Origin: CAZVYJ01 sp964631565
GTDB lineage: Bacteria > Planctomycetota > Phycisphaerae > SM23-33
Length of the DNA: 64,000 nucleotides
Assembly (NCBI GenBank): GCA_964631565.1
Contig: CAZVYJ010000013.1
Coordinates: 1 to 64,000, forward strand
Reading direction: 5' to 3'
Part shown: positions 1 through 8,417 of the stretch, piece after piece
How positions within the stretch are numbered: the stretch's first letter is position 1
How the letters are laid out: the number at the start of each line of letters is the position of its first letter
Made by a program: the position numbers and the translations under genes
Notes under the pieces: model-generated
The model's input: only the letters and a program-made list of their open reading frames with translations
The model's database searches: none
What the model was told of the DNA's origin: nothing

Positions 1-48
1 CTCATGCGGGAACTCCGAAAGGAACTCAGCCATGAAAACTGGGGATGA
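1..48 (+). CDS. C-terminal end of an unidentified protein (5' truncated)
   Basis: The first reading frame is open from base 1 and ends at TGA 46-48, giving a basic, Arg/Lys/Glu-rich tail (LMRELRKELSHENWG). It lies upstream and in the same direction as the receiver-like/GGDEF pair but is separated from it by about 100 bases containing a good promoter, so it is probably a different transcription unit. Fifteen residues are too few to identify a family; it could also be a chance open frame. Confidence 0.3.
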   Translation, partial: LMRELRKELSHENWG

Positions 49-78
49 GTCAGGCAGAAATCCGGCCATTTGGGTAGT

Positions 79-106
79 TTGACGAATTCGGTGTTTCGGG
101 TAAAAT
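79..106 (+). promoter_or_regulatory. Sigma-70-type promoter for the receiver-like/GGDEF pair
   Basis: TTGACG (79-84) and TAAAAT (101-106) are separated by 16 bases. The start codon at 150 follows at a sensible distance, with GGAGG at 136-140. An 11-base segment, GGAGGCTTGGT, occurs twice (115-125 and 136-146), so a duplicated Shine-Dalgarno region precedes the gene. Confidence 0.6.
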
Positions 107-149
107 AAAAGGCTGGAGGCTTGGTGTACATTTGCCGGAGGCTTGGTTT

Positions 150-689
150 ATGGCTGCTATTGTAGTGGTCCTGTCTCGCGATCAGAACCTTGCTCGCGAC
201 GAATTCGGGGCCGTCAGCGCCGGTAGTTTGAAATGCATCCGCGTGACGACCGCCTATGAGGCGGCAGCGGAAGTCCTTGCTGCGCCAGTAGCTGCGCTGC
301 TGATAGACCTGCGGTGTCTCTCGCAGCGGCACCTCCGCCTGCTTGAAATCGCCCGCAGTCTGGATGTCGAAATGCTGGCTGTCGGTTCGCTGCCTACAGC
401 GCTGACCGCCGAGCAGCTTAACGGCGTAAAGCTCATAGCGATGAAATCTCTGCCGGCTGAACTGGCTGGGATATGCTCGGCTACTTTGCAGGCGGGGGCG
501 GTGGAAATGCCCGCCCGCCCGCCGGTGAAGGGTGAAAAGTCGGCGCCTGCCGCCGCTGCGCCTGCGGTTGAGCTTGCGCCCGCCAAGCGGAAAACAAAAG
601 CCCCTGCCCAAACGCCCAGGCCGGCTGAGACTATCGAAAACCTCCTGAGCAGCGAAGAGATCGCCGCGTTGCTTGGAGATGAATCGTGA
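150..689 (+). CDS. Degenerate receiver-like protein with a FliM-like C-terminal peptide
   Basis: About 179 residues from ATG 150, chosen because GGAGG lies 9 bases upstream; a TTG at 132 in frame lacks this. Residues 1-115 have the alternating hydrophobic strands of a response-regulator receiver fold (AAIVVVLSRDQN near the start, ALLIDLRCL in the middle), but I see no clear acidic pocket or TS/K pattern, so phosphorylation is doubtful. Residues 120-160 are an Ala/Pro/Lys linker. The last residues, LLSSEEIAALLGDE, resemble the N-terminal CheY-binding peptide of FliM (LSQxEIDALL). It overlaps the diguanylate cyclase by GTGA, so the two are translationally coupled. A role in c-di-GMP or motility signalling is inference. 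Confidence 0.7.
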   Translation: MAAIVVVLSRDQNLARDEFGAVSAGSLKCIRVTTAYEAAAEVLAAPVAALLIDLRCLSQRHLRLLEIARSLDVEMLAVGSLPTALTAEQLNGVKLIAMKSLPAELAGICSATLQAGAVEMPARPPVKGEKSAPAAAAPAVELAPAKRKTKAPAQTPRPAETIENLLSSEEIAALLGDES

Positions 690-1924
690 ACGAAACCGAC
701 CTGCTCATGCTTGCGGACTCTGCGCTGAGCGACAGCCTGTCGGGCAAACTCGACGGCATGTCGAGCTGCGAAGACCCCTACGATTTCCTGCTGGAGCTTT
801 CCCGCCGCCGCTGGAGCTGCGTCGTGCTGGAAGCTCCGCTTGACGGGACATCGCAGGCGGGGCGGGACGATTTCGCCGGGCTTTGCCGCGCTTCGCGACG
901 CCTGCAGCGCGACAGCAGAATCGTTTCGTTCTGTGCGCCGGCAGCCGAGATGAATGTCCGCTCCCTCGTCGGCAGGGTGCTTGACGATTATTACATTCTT
1001 CCGCCGACCCCCGAAGAACTGGACGCCATCAATCGCGGCGGTGATGCGCGAGAAACCCGGCCTGCACTGGCCGGCGAAGCGGCGGCCGGTCAGGATGAAA
1101 AACTTTCGCCTCGCGATTTCACTCGCCTGCTCGAGTCCGTTCAGAGCGTCGCCGCACTGGAGGATCGCATAGCCGAAGAACTGGGCCGCCGCATCGGCGC
1201 CAAGCTTTCCTGGGCCGACGCGCCGCCCGAAGGCTGCGAGCCGCTGCTTCTCGCCGCGGGCGACGGGCCTCGCGTGCTGGTTCGCCCGGCCGATAAGCCT
1301 CTGTCGGCGGCGGATGCGGCCTACATAGCGGCGATTCAGCATGTGCTGCCCGGCCTGCTGGAAGTAGCCCGCCGCACCGAAACGCTCCATCGCCTGGCGA
1401 TTACCGACCATCTTACCGGCGCGTACAACAGGCGGTACTTCTACCACATTACCGACCAGATACTCCTCCGTGCCCGCCAGCAGAGCATCCGCATCATGCT
1501 GCTGCTGTACGATATAGACAATTTCAAGAGCTATAACGACAACTTCGGCCACGCCGCCGGCGACGAGATTCTCCGCGAAACCGCAAAATTGATGAAAAAG
1601 GTTTCACGCGGGCAGGATATCGTCGCCCGCATCGGAGGGGACGAGTTTGCGGTTCTGTTCTGGGACGCCGACAAGCCCCGCAAGCCGGGCAGCACGCCGC
1701 TTGAGGCTGCGAATGTGCTGGCCGAACGGTTCCGCGCGGCGTTCGCGAGGCATGAATTTCCCGTGCTCGGCCCGGAGGCCAAGGGCACGCTCAGCATATC
1801 CGGCGGACTGGCCTCGTTTCCGAAAGACGGCAAGACCTGCCGTCAGCTTCTCCGCTCGGCCGACATGGCGCTGCGGGGCGCCAAGAAATCGGGCAAGAAC
1901 GCCATCCGCCTGATAGGGCAGTAG
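686..1924 (+). CDS. GGDEF-domain diguanylate cyclase
   Basis: 412 residues. The C-terminal half is a canonical GGDEF domain: it opens with TDHLTGAYNRRYF, has DIDNFKSYND for metal and GTP, and an intact GGDEF near residue 317. RGQD sits five residues before GGDEF, matching the RxxD inhibitory I-site, so the enzyme should make c-di-GMP and be product-inhibited. The N-terminal 230 residues are a poorly conserved receiver/GAF-like sensor with no membrane segment, so it is cytoplasmic. The GTG start overlaps the stop of the upstream receiver-like gene, which suggests that protein is a partner or regulator. Confidence 0.92.
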   Translation: MNETDLLMLADSALSDSLSGKLDGMSSCEDPYDFLLELSRRRWSCVVLEAPLDGTSQAGRDDFAGLCRASRRLQRDSRIVSFCAPAAEMNVRSLVGRVLDDYYILPPTPEELDAINRGGDARETRPALAGEAAAGQDEKLSPRDFTRLLESVQSVAALEDRIAEELGRRIGAKLSWADAPPEGCEPLLLAAGDGPRVLVRPADKPLSAADAAYIAAIQHVLPGLLEVARRTETLHRLAITDHLTGAYNRRYFYHITDQILLRARQQSIRIMLLLYDIDNFKSYNDNFGHAAGDEILRETAKLMKKVSRGQDIVARIGGDEFAVLFWDADKPRKPGSTPLEAANVLAERFRAAFARHEFPVLGPEAKGTLSISGGLASFPKDGKTCRQLLRSADMALRGAKKSGKNAIRLIGQ

Positions 1925-1943
1925 TTTTTGCCTCTTTTTGTAC

Positions 1944-1962
1944 CACAGGCGTCTCGCCTGTG
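1944..1962. repeat. Dispersed 19-base hairpin (CACAGGCG arm)
   Basis: CACAGGCG-TCT-CGCCTGTG is an 8-bp stem with a 3-base loop, just after the GGDEF stop codon. Its reverse complement is identical to two of the four units of the tandem array at 29017-29134, so it is a single copy of a dispersed palindrome. Between these convergent genes it could also help termination. Confidence 0.75.
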
Positions 1963-1997
1963 ATTTGTCTTACAGGCAAATGCAATCTTGCCCGCGA

Positions 1998-2023
1998 GGC
2001 ATACTCACTTAAGTGAGTATGCC
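1998..2023. terminator. Perfect 26-base palindrome between convergent genes
   Basis: GGCATACTCACTT is followed directly by its reverse complement, giving a 13-bp perfect arm without loop bases. It lies between the convergent ends of the GGDEF gene and the small membrane protein gene, where a bidirectional terminator is expected, but there is no T-run. A dispersed repeat or protein-binding palindrome is equally possible. The flanking 13-mer TGCAATCTTGCCC (1981-1993) recurs at 9392-9404. Confidence 0.5.
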
Positions 2024-2094
2024 GGGTACGTAAGCACCGCGAACGTTCGAAAGATACAAACCGTCATGTTATCAGGCTATTGTATTTCGGATTG

Positions 2095-2478
2095 TCAGGC
2101 GTTTTTATTTTTCGGCCTGCATACCAGCAGCATCACCGCAAGCGCCAGCGAAAAGGCCAGTATCCCTCCAGCCAGCCAGAGCATCATTCGCTCGGTTTGC
2201 AGCTGCGTTCGCTGGACGAGATATTCTCTTTCGGCGACGACCTGCTGGTAATCGTGGTGTTTGCAGTCTAGATAGCTGACGGACATGAAGGCGAAGAGCA
2301 CCAGCAGCACCAGCCATATCGGGAAAACTCGCCTCGCGACATGCCCGATTCGCCCGACCAGTCCCGACACCGCATGCCGCAGCGGCCTGCTCATAAGCAG
2401 GGCGATAAGTGCGGCCGCGATTACGCCGATGTCGATCGCGGCGATATATGACACTACGAGATATTCATCGTTAGTCAT
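2095..2478 (-). CDS. Small three-helix membrane protein, unknown function
   Basis: 127 residues with three hydrophobic segments (about 9-29, 51-70 and 99-119) and a charged, Gln-rich stretch between the second and third that may form a short coiled coil. No family recognised. Its ATG lies inside ATGACTAA, overlapping the stop of the preceding membrane-protein gene, so the two are coupled and may form a complex. It is the last gene of a minus-strand operon starting with the ThyA-like protein. Confidence 0.65.
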   Translation of the reverse strand: MTNDEYLVVSYIAAIDIGVIAAALIALLMSRPLRHAVSGLVGRIGHVARRVFPIWLVLLVLFAFMSVSYLDCKHHDYQQVVAEREYLVQRTQLQTERMMLWLAGGILAFSLALAVMLLVCRPKNKNA

Positions 2479-2821
2479 CGTGGCGTCCCAGCGAAGCGGC
2501 CAGCACGGTCATGACGATGCAGAATCCGAACAGGAACAGCGCCAGATAAATCATGGTGGTCTGCAGTTTTTGGGCGGCGTTCCAGACATATTCCATGGCC
2601 GGCGCGTCTTCGCCCATGTCCAGGTTTACGTCGATGACCGGCGCGATTCCGCCCAGTATGAGAACGATGAACAGGGCCATCATGAAGAACGAGCGGGCTT
2701 TTTTCAGTCGGGAGTTGGCGCCGAGCAGGCTGCTCATCGGCCCGACCAGAAGCAGGAATATGATCAGCGAAAGAACCGCGGCGAAAACAATCGTGAGGCC
2801 GTAAGTCATAAACCATTCCAT
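2471..2821 (-). CDS. Small three-helix membrane protein, unknown function
   Basis: 116 residues with hydrophobic segments near 5-27, 43-62 and 88-110, and a polar, acidic loop between the second and third. GGAGG lies just upstream of the ATG. It sits 57 bases after the ThyA-like gene and overlaps the next membrane protein gene by eight bases. Similar size and topology suggest the two small proteins arose by duplication or form a hetero-oligomer; this is inference, and no family is recognised. Confidence 0.65.
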   Translation of the reverse strand: MEWFMTYGLTIVFAAVLSLIIFLLLVGPMSSLLGANSRLKKARSFFMMALFIVLILGGIAPVIDVNLDMGEDAPAMEYVWNAAQKLQTTMIYLALFLFGFCIVMTVLAASLGRHDD

Positions 2822-2878
2822 ATTACACCTCCCGGGTGTAAGCGGGTCCGGGACCGCGGCCTACGGGGCGCGGCGGTC

Positions 2879-3706
2879 TCAGGACTCCAGTTGTGATTTG
2901 CGTTTTTTGACGATTTCTTTTTTTGCGGCCGGCATGTCCGGCTCGGCCAGCAGCGTATCGCAGCCTTCGATGAAAAACGGCGTGGCGAAATCGGTCGTAT
3001 AGACGCGGTCCTGCTCGCTGCGGTTCTTGACAGTGTTCAGGAAGCCTTTGAAATCGTCGAAGTAGCTGCCGTAAATGTGGAACGAATCGGCGATGTGCAT
3101 GTACTCGCCCGGCTCGACGCCGAGCTGGCCGGCGAGCTGCCGCTGAAGCTCGGTGAATGCGTACATGTTCATGAAGCCGGCCTTGAAGGCGTCGTTGCTT
3201 CGCATGTGTACATTCATGTGCAGCTTGCCGCCCGCTATTCGCAGCCAGATGCGCTGCAGGCAGGCCGGGTCGCTGATGTTCGTGTCGTTCCAGACCTGCC
3301 ATGTCACCGCCTGCGCCCGGCGGGTATAGGGCACTTCCTTGAGCTTCCGGACCGCCGCGGCAATCTGGTCAATGACGCCGATGCCGGGCACGCGATACTC
3401 GAACAGCCGCTCGTGGTATGTGTATTCCCACTTGCCGACCGAAGGGTCTATCCAGTGGTCGTGCACGCCGTGGAGAACTTCAAGGCGGTATTTTTCCAGG
3501 TCGTCAAGCCCGCCGGGAAAGGCTCGGTGGATTCTCGGTTCGGCGAACGGTTCGGTGACGTGGATGAGGGCGGTTACATCGCGGCTGGCCGGGTTGCCCG
3601 GGCGGTCGTATTCCGTGGGAAAGCTGTCTCCCTGCTCCCAGCAGGCCACTACCGCCTTCTCCCACGCGAACGGCAGATGCTTCTCTACGATATGAATCGA
3701 CTTCAC
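2879..3706 (-). CDS. Thymidylate synthase (ThyA)-like protein
   Basis: About 275 residues from GTG 3706, chosen because GGAGG (3714-3718) is 7 bases upstream; the frame is open back to 3772. The order of conserved ThyA elements is present: a Cys near residue 149 in DPACLQR (the nucleophile in the usual PPC context), the arginine-led RSNDAF segment, an MNMYAFTELQ helix and HIADSFHIYGSYF, matching the dUMP-binding Asp-His-x-Tyr region. Classical bacterial ThyA is of similar length, but the sequence around the catalytic Cys and the ends differ, closer to divergent archaeal-type or dCMP-hydroxymethylase-like members. dTMP synthesis is likely; the exact pyrimidine substrate is uncertain. Confidence 0.75.
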   Translation of the reverse strand: MKSIHIVEKHLPFAWEKAVVACWEQGDSFPTEYDRPGNPASRDVTALIHVTEPFAEPRIHRAFPGGLDDLEKYRLEVLHGVHDHWIDPSVGKWEYTYHERLFEYRVPGIGVIDQIAAAVRKLKEVPYTRRAQAVTWQVWNDTNISDPACLQRIWLRIAGGKLHMNVHMRSNDAFKAGFMNMYAFTELQRQLAGQLGVEPGEYMHIADSFHIYGSYFDDFKGFLNTVKNRSEQDRVYTTDFATPFFIEGCDTLLAEPDMPAAKKEIVKKRKSQLES

Positions 3707-3944
3707 TGTACCGCCTCCATGCGATTTGCAATTTTGAACCGGACCGGGCCGGCCGTGAAAGAACTGTCGCATCTGTGCATCTTAGATACCTTTATGGGGC
3801 ATTCGGGTCAAGGGCCGGCTTAGTCCATTTCTTTTTATGCTTTTCACCGGTCGGCTGTGACGTTACGATATGCGGGAATTCAAAGGGCGCATCTTACAAC
3901 CTGTCTGCGTTTGATTATTCGATAGATAAAACGGGGTTTATGAC

Positions 3945-5276
3945 ATGAAACACGGGGTTATATTGTCGAAACTGCACAGGTGCCTCGCTGTTTTTATTGC
4001 GATGCTGGTTATTGCAGCTGCGATGCCTTCTGTCGCCGCCGCTGACGATCTGCCCAAGGCTCCCAAGGCCCCGAAGGCCAAGAAGGCGAAAAAAGCGACG
4101 GACATGCGGCCCATACGCGATGTCGCCAGGGAGCAGCGAGAGTACCGCGAGAAAAAGGCCAGAGAGGCTTATCTCGCGAAATTTTCACTGTACAAAACCC
4201 CTTACCATGACATTCACACTGACCAGTCCGAGGCTGTTTCGCTTGAGACGGCAGCCAGAATGAAGGCGATGGTCAAGACGTACATCGACTGCACCAGCGC
4301 ATATTCCGCCGAGATAAAAGAACCAATGGTTTTTCTCGCGTGCAAAAACCCGGATGACTACTACGCATCCGGCGGCGACAAGGATACGACCTGCGTCTGT
4401 GTGAAAAACAATCTTGTGGCCAATATGGCGAAGGATGCGGAAAGTGACTGGAGCGCCATACAGTACGAGGGTTTCCGCCAGTTTTCGCGGACGGCGGTTT
4501 CCCGCAGCCTGCCGCAGTGGGTGGACAGAGGACTGGCCTGCTATTTCTCCGACGGCATATGGGCGGGTGACGAATACGTGACCGGGGTCATTCCGGAAAA
4601 ACGTCTTGCCGAAGTCAAAAAATATATTACCGAAAAAAAGATGCTTTCTTTCGTTCAGATTTTTTCCATGAACAGCGCCGAATGGAAGAATGACAAAAAC
4701 CACAACGAAATCCAGGCGTGGTCCATGGTCTATTTCCTGCTGCATGCCGAGAACGGCAGGCATAAAGAGTCGTTTGACAAGTTCATGAAGGCGATGGTTG
4801 ACAAGAAACTGCCGCTTGCGTCTTTCAGGGAATGCTTCGGCAGGGATCTCGGCTCGTTCCAGAAGACTTACGAGCAGTGGTGGACTTCGCTGCCGGATAA
4901 CCCGACTGTGGAGAAAGAAAACGAGGCGGCCGTTCGCATTCTTACGAATTTTCTCGCCCTTGCCGAATACAGAGAGAAGACATTCATCGACATGACGGAT
5001 TTCGCGACGCAGATAAAAACCGCCAGCCATATATCCATGACCGAAGAGCCGAGCCTGTGGCTGCCGGATACGCTGCTTGGGAGGGGGCTGGACGGCGTGA
5101 GGGACGTCAAACAGTGGTCGCTTGACAAGACGGGCGACAAGCCTGCGCTGGTTCTGAAGCAGCCGGACGGAACGACCTTCACCGGGACTTACACTTTTGT
5201 TAAGGGCCTGCCGGAAGTGAAAGTTAAAATCAGCCGTCCCGGCGACGACAAGAACGGGGAAGTCACGAAGAAATAG
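3945..5276 (+). CDS. Secreted gluzincin-like protein with degenerate zinc motif
   Basis: 443 residues. An N-terminal signal peptide (about 1-31, ending AAA) is followed by a Lys/Pro/Ala-rich linker. The core resembles the DUF1570 peptidase-like family: the stretch from residue 174 reads YEGFRQF, followed by LPQWVDRGLACYFSDG. The intact relative at 60941 in this window has HEGFHQF then LPMWVEEGL, so both zinc-binding histidines of HExxH are replaced here (Y174, R178) while Glu remains. It is therefore probably non-catalytic, a binding or structural paralogue. The C-terminal 100 residues look like a small beta domain. Its last 14 bases overlap the convergent glycosyltransferase gene. Confidence 0.75.
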   Translation: MKHGVILSKLHRCLAVFIAMLVIAAAMPSVAAADDLPKAPKAPKAKKAKKATDMRPIRDVAREQREYREKKAREAYLAKFSLYKTPYHDIHTDQSEAVSLETAARMKAMVKTYIDCTSAYSAEIKEPMVFLACKNPDDYYASGGDKDTTCVCVKNNLVANMAKDAESDWSAIQYEGFRQFSRTAVSRSLPQWVDRGLACYFSDGIWAGDEYVTGVIPEKRLAEVKKYITEKKMLSFVQIFSMNSAEWKNDKNHNEIQAWSMVYFLLHAENGRHKESFDKFMKAMVDKKLPLASFRECFGRDLGSFQKTYEQWWTSLPDNPTVEKENEAAVRILTNFLALAEYREKTFIDMTDFATQIKTASHISMTEEPSLWLPDTLLGRGLDGVRDVKQWSLDKTGDKPALVLKQPDGTTFTGTYTFVKGLPEVKVKISRPGDDKNGEVTKK

Positions 5277-6420
5277 ATTCTCTGATCCAGTCGGTTACCG
5301 TTTGCGTGGCGGGGCGGTAGAGCGAGGCGGCCTTCCGCGACATTTCTTCAAGCGCGCCCGGATTGTCCAGCAGGCGGGCTGCTTCGGCGGGCACGTCTTT
5401 ATATTTGCGAGCTATAACGGCAGCGCCGTGCCGCTGGAAATATTCCGCGTTGCCGCCTTCCTGGCCGGGCACCGGCTTGAGCAGAATCATGGCCCTGCCT
5501 TTCGAGAGGCACTCAGCCGTGGTTATTCCGCCCGCCTTCGTCACCATCAGCGAACTTACCGACACCAGTTCGTGCAGCTTGTCGGTGTAGCCGACAGGCG
5601 TGAGGCGGCTGCCCGCTTCAGGCAGTTTGGAAAGTTTTGCGAGCAGTTTTTTGTTTCGGCCGGCCAGCACCGCCAGATGCGCCTGCGGAATCGCCTTGAG
5701 CATGTCGCGTGCTATTCGAACAATCGGGCCGCAGGTAAACTCCGTGCCGCCCGTCAGCGTGATTATCGGCCTGTCGGCCGGCAGGTTCCAGTCCGCAAGC
5801 ACGCGTTGTCTGTCTGTCGGCAGGGTCCATTTCCGGTGAATCGGTATTCCGCTGACCGTCAGTTCGCTGTCGATGCCCCAGCGGCGGAATATTTCGGCGC
5901 TGTATTCGTTCGGCACGAACCATTTTGCGACGCCCTGGCTGTACCACCAGCGATGCACTTCGATATCCGTCACCACCACAGCCTGCGGCGATTTGACCAG
6001 ACCTTTTTGCATCATTCTGTAGATAATCGGCGGCGCTATAAAATGTGTATGGAGTATCAGGTCGGCAGGATTGTCGATGATGTACTTCCGCAGTCTGCGG
6101 AGCGTCAGATATTCGCGGCCTATCCGCTGATTTTCGATCCAGTGCCTCCCCGGCTTCTGCGGGCGGTTGCTCAAATGGAATCCCAGGCCGTAGCTTCGCG
6201 GGAAGTGCGACATGGCCATCGCGAATCCGCCGGCGTAATACTTTCGGAACAGCCAGGGCGCGAAGTCCATTGCGTCTATGCAGTCGATGTCGATTTCCGG
6301 CGCGTCGGCGTTCAGTTTGTCGATAATCGCCCGGGCGACGGCGTTGTGTCCGGCTCCTACCGAGGCGGTTATCATGAGCAGGCGAGGGCGGGCGGCGTTT
6401 TGTGTTTCTTTAATGTGCAT
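5263..6420 (-). CDS. MurG/MGDG-synthase-type glycosyltransferase (GT28)
   Basis: 385 residues, usual for the family. The N-terminus has the glycine loop ITASVGAGHNAVARAI typical of MGDG synthase and processive diacylglycerol glucosyltransferases. The C-terminal Rossmann lobe has LTGGTEF, the KAGGITTAECLSKG donor-binding motif and PVPGQEGGNAEYF. A nucleotide-sugar-dependent transfer to a membrane lipid acceptor is expected, so a glycolipid synthase at the inner membrane is the best guess. No SD is obvious at the ATG. It is convergent with the secreted gene at 3945 and lies 50 bases downstream of the large membrane protein gene on the same strand. Confidence 0.85.
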   Translation of the reverse strand: MHIKETQNAARPRLLMITASVGAGHNAVARAIIDKLNADAPEIDIDCIDAMDFAPWLFRKYYAGGFAMAMSHFPRSYGLGFHLSNRPQKPGRHWIENQRIGREYLTLRRLRKYIIDNPADLILHTHFIAPPIIYRMMQKGLVKSPQAVVVTDIEVHRWWYSQGVAKWFVPNEYSAEIFRRWGIDSELTVSGIPIHRKWTLPTDRQRVLADWNLPADRPIITLTGGTEFTCGPIVRIARDMLKAIPQAHLAVLAGRNKKLLAKLSKLPEAGSRLTPVGYTDKLHELVSVSSLMVTKAGGITTAECLSKGRAMILLKPVPGQEGGNAEYFQRHGAAVIARKYKDVPAEAARLLDNPGALEEMSRKAASLYRPATQTVTDWIRESISS

Positions 6421-6469
6421 AAGGGCGATAATTCTTCGTCTGAAAACAGCATCGCTTCAGCAAAGTTAA

Positions 6470-8221
6470 TTACTGCGACGCCTTATTTGTTCCCTCCAGC
6501 CATTTTACGCGTTCTTCGGCAAGTTTCGTCCAGGGATTCTTCGGGGCGTTTTTTACCTGCTTGAAATATTCCTCGGGCGGGGCGGCGCCGTTCTCCTTTA
6601 TCAGCCTGGGCGCCTTCAGCATGAGCTGGCCCAGTTCCCAGTTCGCCTCGATGGCTGCGTCGGCGTCTCTCAGTGAGGCCCGCGTGTCGGCCAGGTGAAT
6701 AAGCTGGCTGAACCTGTCGTCCGGGTCTTCAAGCGTGAGCGCATAAGCGACGAGCAGGTTGTGGCCGAGTGAGGTCGCCTCGTATTGTTCTATGAGTTTT
6801 TTCAGCCTTTCCGCATAACCGATGTGATACGGATTCAGCCGGGTCCAGGCTATTAAAACCTTTGCGGCTTCGGGATCCTCGAGCACTTTGTTTTCGCGAA
6901 TGAGCCATTCCAGTTTGTCCGCTTCGAAAAACGCCGCTTCGTAGTACGACCGGCTCGGCAGTTCTCCGGGCGGCGAGAATATGCCGCCGAACTTGTCGTT
7001 TGGGGACGGCTCGACAGGCTTTCCCACTACGTCATTGAGTTTTTTCAGGGCGTCAGCCAGCAAGCGTTCGCCTTTTTCAACGTCGCCGTTGCGAATCGTC
7101 AGCTGGGCGCATCGCCATTGCGCCAGGGCTGCCTGGTCGCGGTTCGGATAATCCGCCAGCAGCTTCTCCCATGTACCCAAAGCCCTCAACAGCGGATAGC
7201 TTGCATTATACACGACCAGTCCGTCCGCGAGCTTGGACTCGTCCACCTGCATGCTCTGGCATTGGCCTTTAACCCATGCTATTTCAACGGCCCGGCTGCT
7301 GTCGGGGCGGCTGGACAGGAATTGATTGCAGGCCTCGGTAAGCTCCATTCGCTTGATGAACATCATGTCGCGCACGCGGTTGCGCAATGGAGCCTGGCCT
7401 ATGCCTTCAGTATTGTTCTGCTTTATCCATGTCTGCATTGAAACCGGTTCGAGCAGGGCGTCACCCGGAGCGAGCCGCGAGACAATCAGATAATATTCCA
7501 GCTCAGCAGGGCCTATTTTCGTGTAAAAAACGGTCAGCGGTCCGGCCAGCAACAGGGCCAGTATGGGCATGACGACGCCCGGTCGGAAGTTGGTGATTTT
7601 CGCCAGCGCGAGCACCAGCGACGTTGCGATAATCGCGGTGACAAGGGCCAGCAGCAGCGGCCCGGAGATGAGCCATTTCTGGAGCGGCAGGACAGCCGCC
7701 GAGTCGGCAAGGGCGAAGCCGGAGATAATCATGTAAATGATGACCGGCAGCAGTCCCAGCAGCGAAGCGACGAAGGGCATGTCGCTTCGAAGGGTCGTTC
7801 TGGCCGCCAGGAAGCAGCCCGCCAGAAGCGCCATCGCCGTTACCGGCGCGTGCCCGACAATCAGAACCACCAGGACGAACGCAATCGCAACCGTCAGCCG
7901 GTACAGCACGGCTATTATGATCGGGGCGAAAATTATCGCCGCCAGCAGCAGCCCGGTAACGCATATCATCCACGGGTGCGAGAAGATGCTCAACGGCTCG
8001 AGGAAGGTAGACCCCAGCGGAGTCTGGAGGTTTCGATAGTAGGTTCCCAGCCCGAAATCACACCATTGTCCCGATCCTGTGTAGTACCAGTACGCGTTGA
8101 CGACGACAAAGGCGGCCAGGTCGAACAGCAGAAAGACGGCCGTCCGCCATTTGAACCCCGGCCTGATGAGGGGCTCCTGACCGCGATGGTGGTCATATCG
8201 GGTTTTTGTTTCTTCAGCCAT
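6470..8221 (-). CDS. Polytopic membrane protein with C-terminal helical repeat domain
   Basis: About 583 residues from ATG 8221 (MAEETKTRY); the frame is open to 8308 but the extra residues look like translated leader. Residues 20-240 contain roughly six hydrophobic helices. The C-terminal 330 residues are soluble and alpha-helical, with spaced Ala/Leu/Trp positions suggesting TPR-like units (for example NRDQAALAQWRCAQLTIRNGD), ending in a charged helix. This resembles membrane-anchored TPR proteins common in planctomycetes, but I do not recognise a specific family. The repeat domain probably lies in the cytoplasm or periplasm as a scaffold. Confidence 0.7.
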   Translation of the reverse strand: MAEETKTRYDHHRGQEPLIRPGFKWRTAVFLLFDLAAFVVVNAYWYYTGSGQWCDFGLGTYYRNLQTPLGSTFLEPLSIFSHPWMICVTGLLLAAIIFAPIIIAVLYRLTVAIAFVLVVLIVGHAPVTAMALLAGCFLAARTTLRSDMPFVASLLGLLPVIIYMIISGFALADSAAVLPLQKWLISGPLLLALVTAIIATSLVLALAKITNFRPGVVMPILALLLAGPLTVFYTKIGPAELEYYLIVSRLAPGDALLEPVSMQTWIKQNNTEGIGQAPLRNRVRDMMFIKRMELTEACNQFLSSRPDSSRAVEIAWVKGQCQSMQVDESKLADGLVVYNASYPLLRALGTWEKLLADYPNRDQAALAQWRCAQLTIRNGDVEKGERLLADALKKLNDVVGKPVEPSPNDKFGGIFSPPGELPSRSYYEAAFFEADKLEWLIRENKVLEDPEAAKVLIAWTRLNPYHIGYAERLKKLIEQYEATSLGHNLLVAYALTLEDPDDRFSQLIHLADTRASLRDADAAIEANWELGQLMLKAPRLIKENGAAPPEEYFKQVKNAPKNPWTKLAEERVKWLEGTNKASQ

Positions 8222-8335
8222 CGTCAGGATTGTACCGCAGGTGCGACTGCCTGAAAAAGGGTAAAGGCAGCCGGTTGAAACGGCGAATAATACAACCGGC
8301 AGCGGCAAGCAAAAGTTTTTTGTCGCGGGGATGCC

Positions 8336-8341
8336 TATAAT
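8336..8341 (+). promoter_or_regulatory. Probable -10 element of the peroxiredoxin promoter
   Basis: A perfect TATAAT lies 77 bases before the peroxiredoxin start. No good -35 hexamer is visible 16-18 bases upstream, so an activator or alternative sigma factor contact may be used. Confidence 0.4.
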
Positions 8342-8417
8342 GTCAGCAAAGGTGCATCACTTTTTGCGGGCTGTAATCATGTGAAGTTCAAAATCTCAAC
8401 TGGAAAGGAGATTTGCC

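Noticed and set aside
254..1552. 432-residue minus-strand open frame opposite the GGDEF gene
   Set aside because: Low-complexity Arg/Ala/His composition and full overlap with two well-supported plus-strand genes; a shadow frame.
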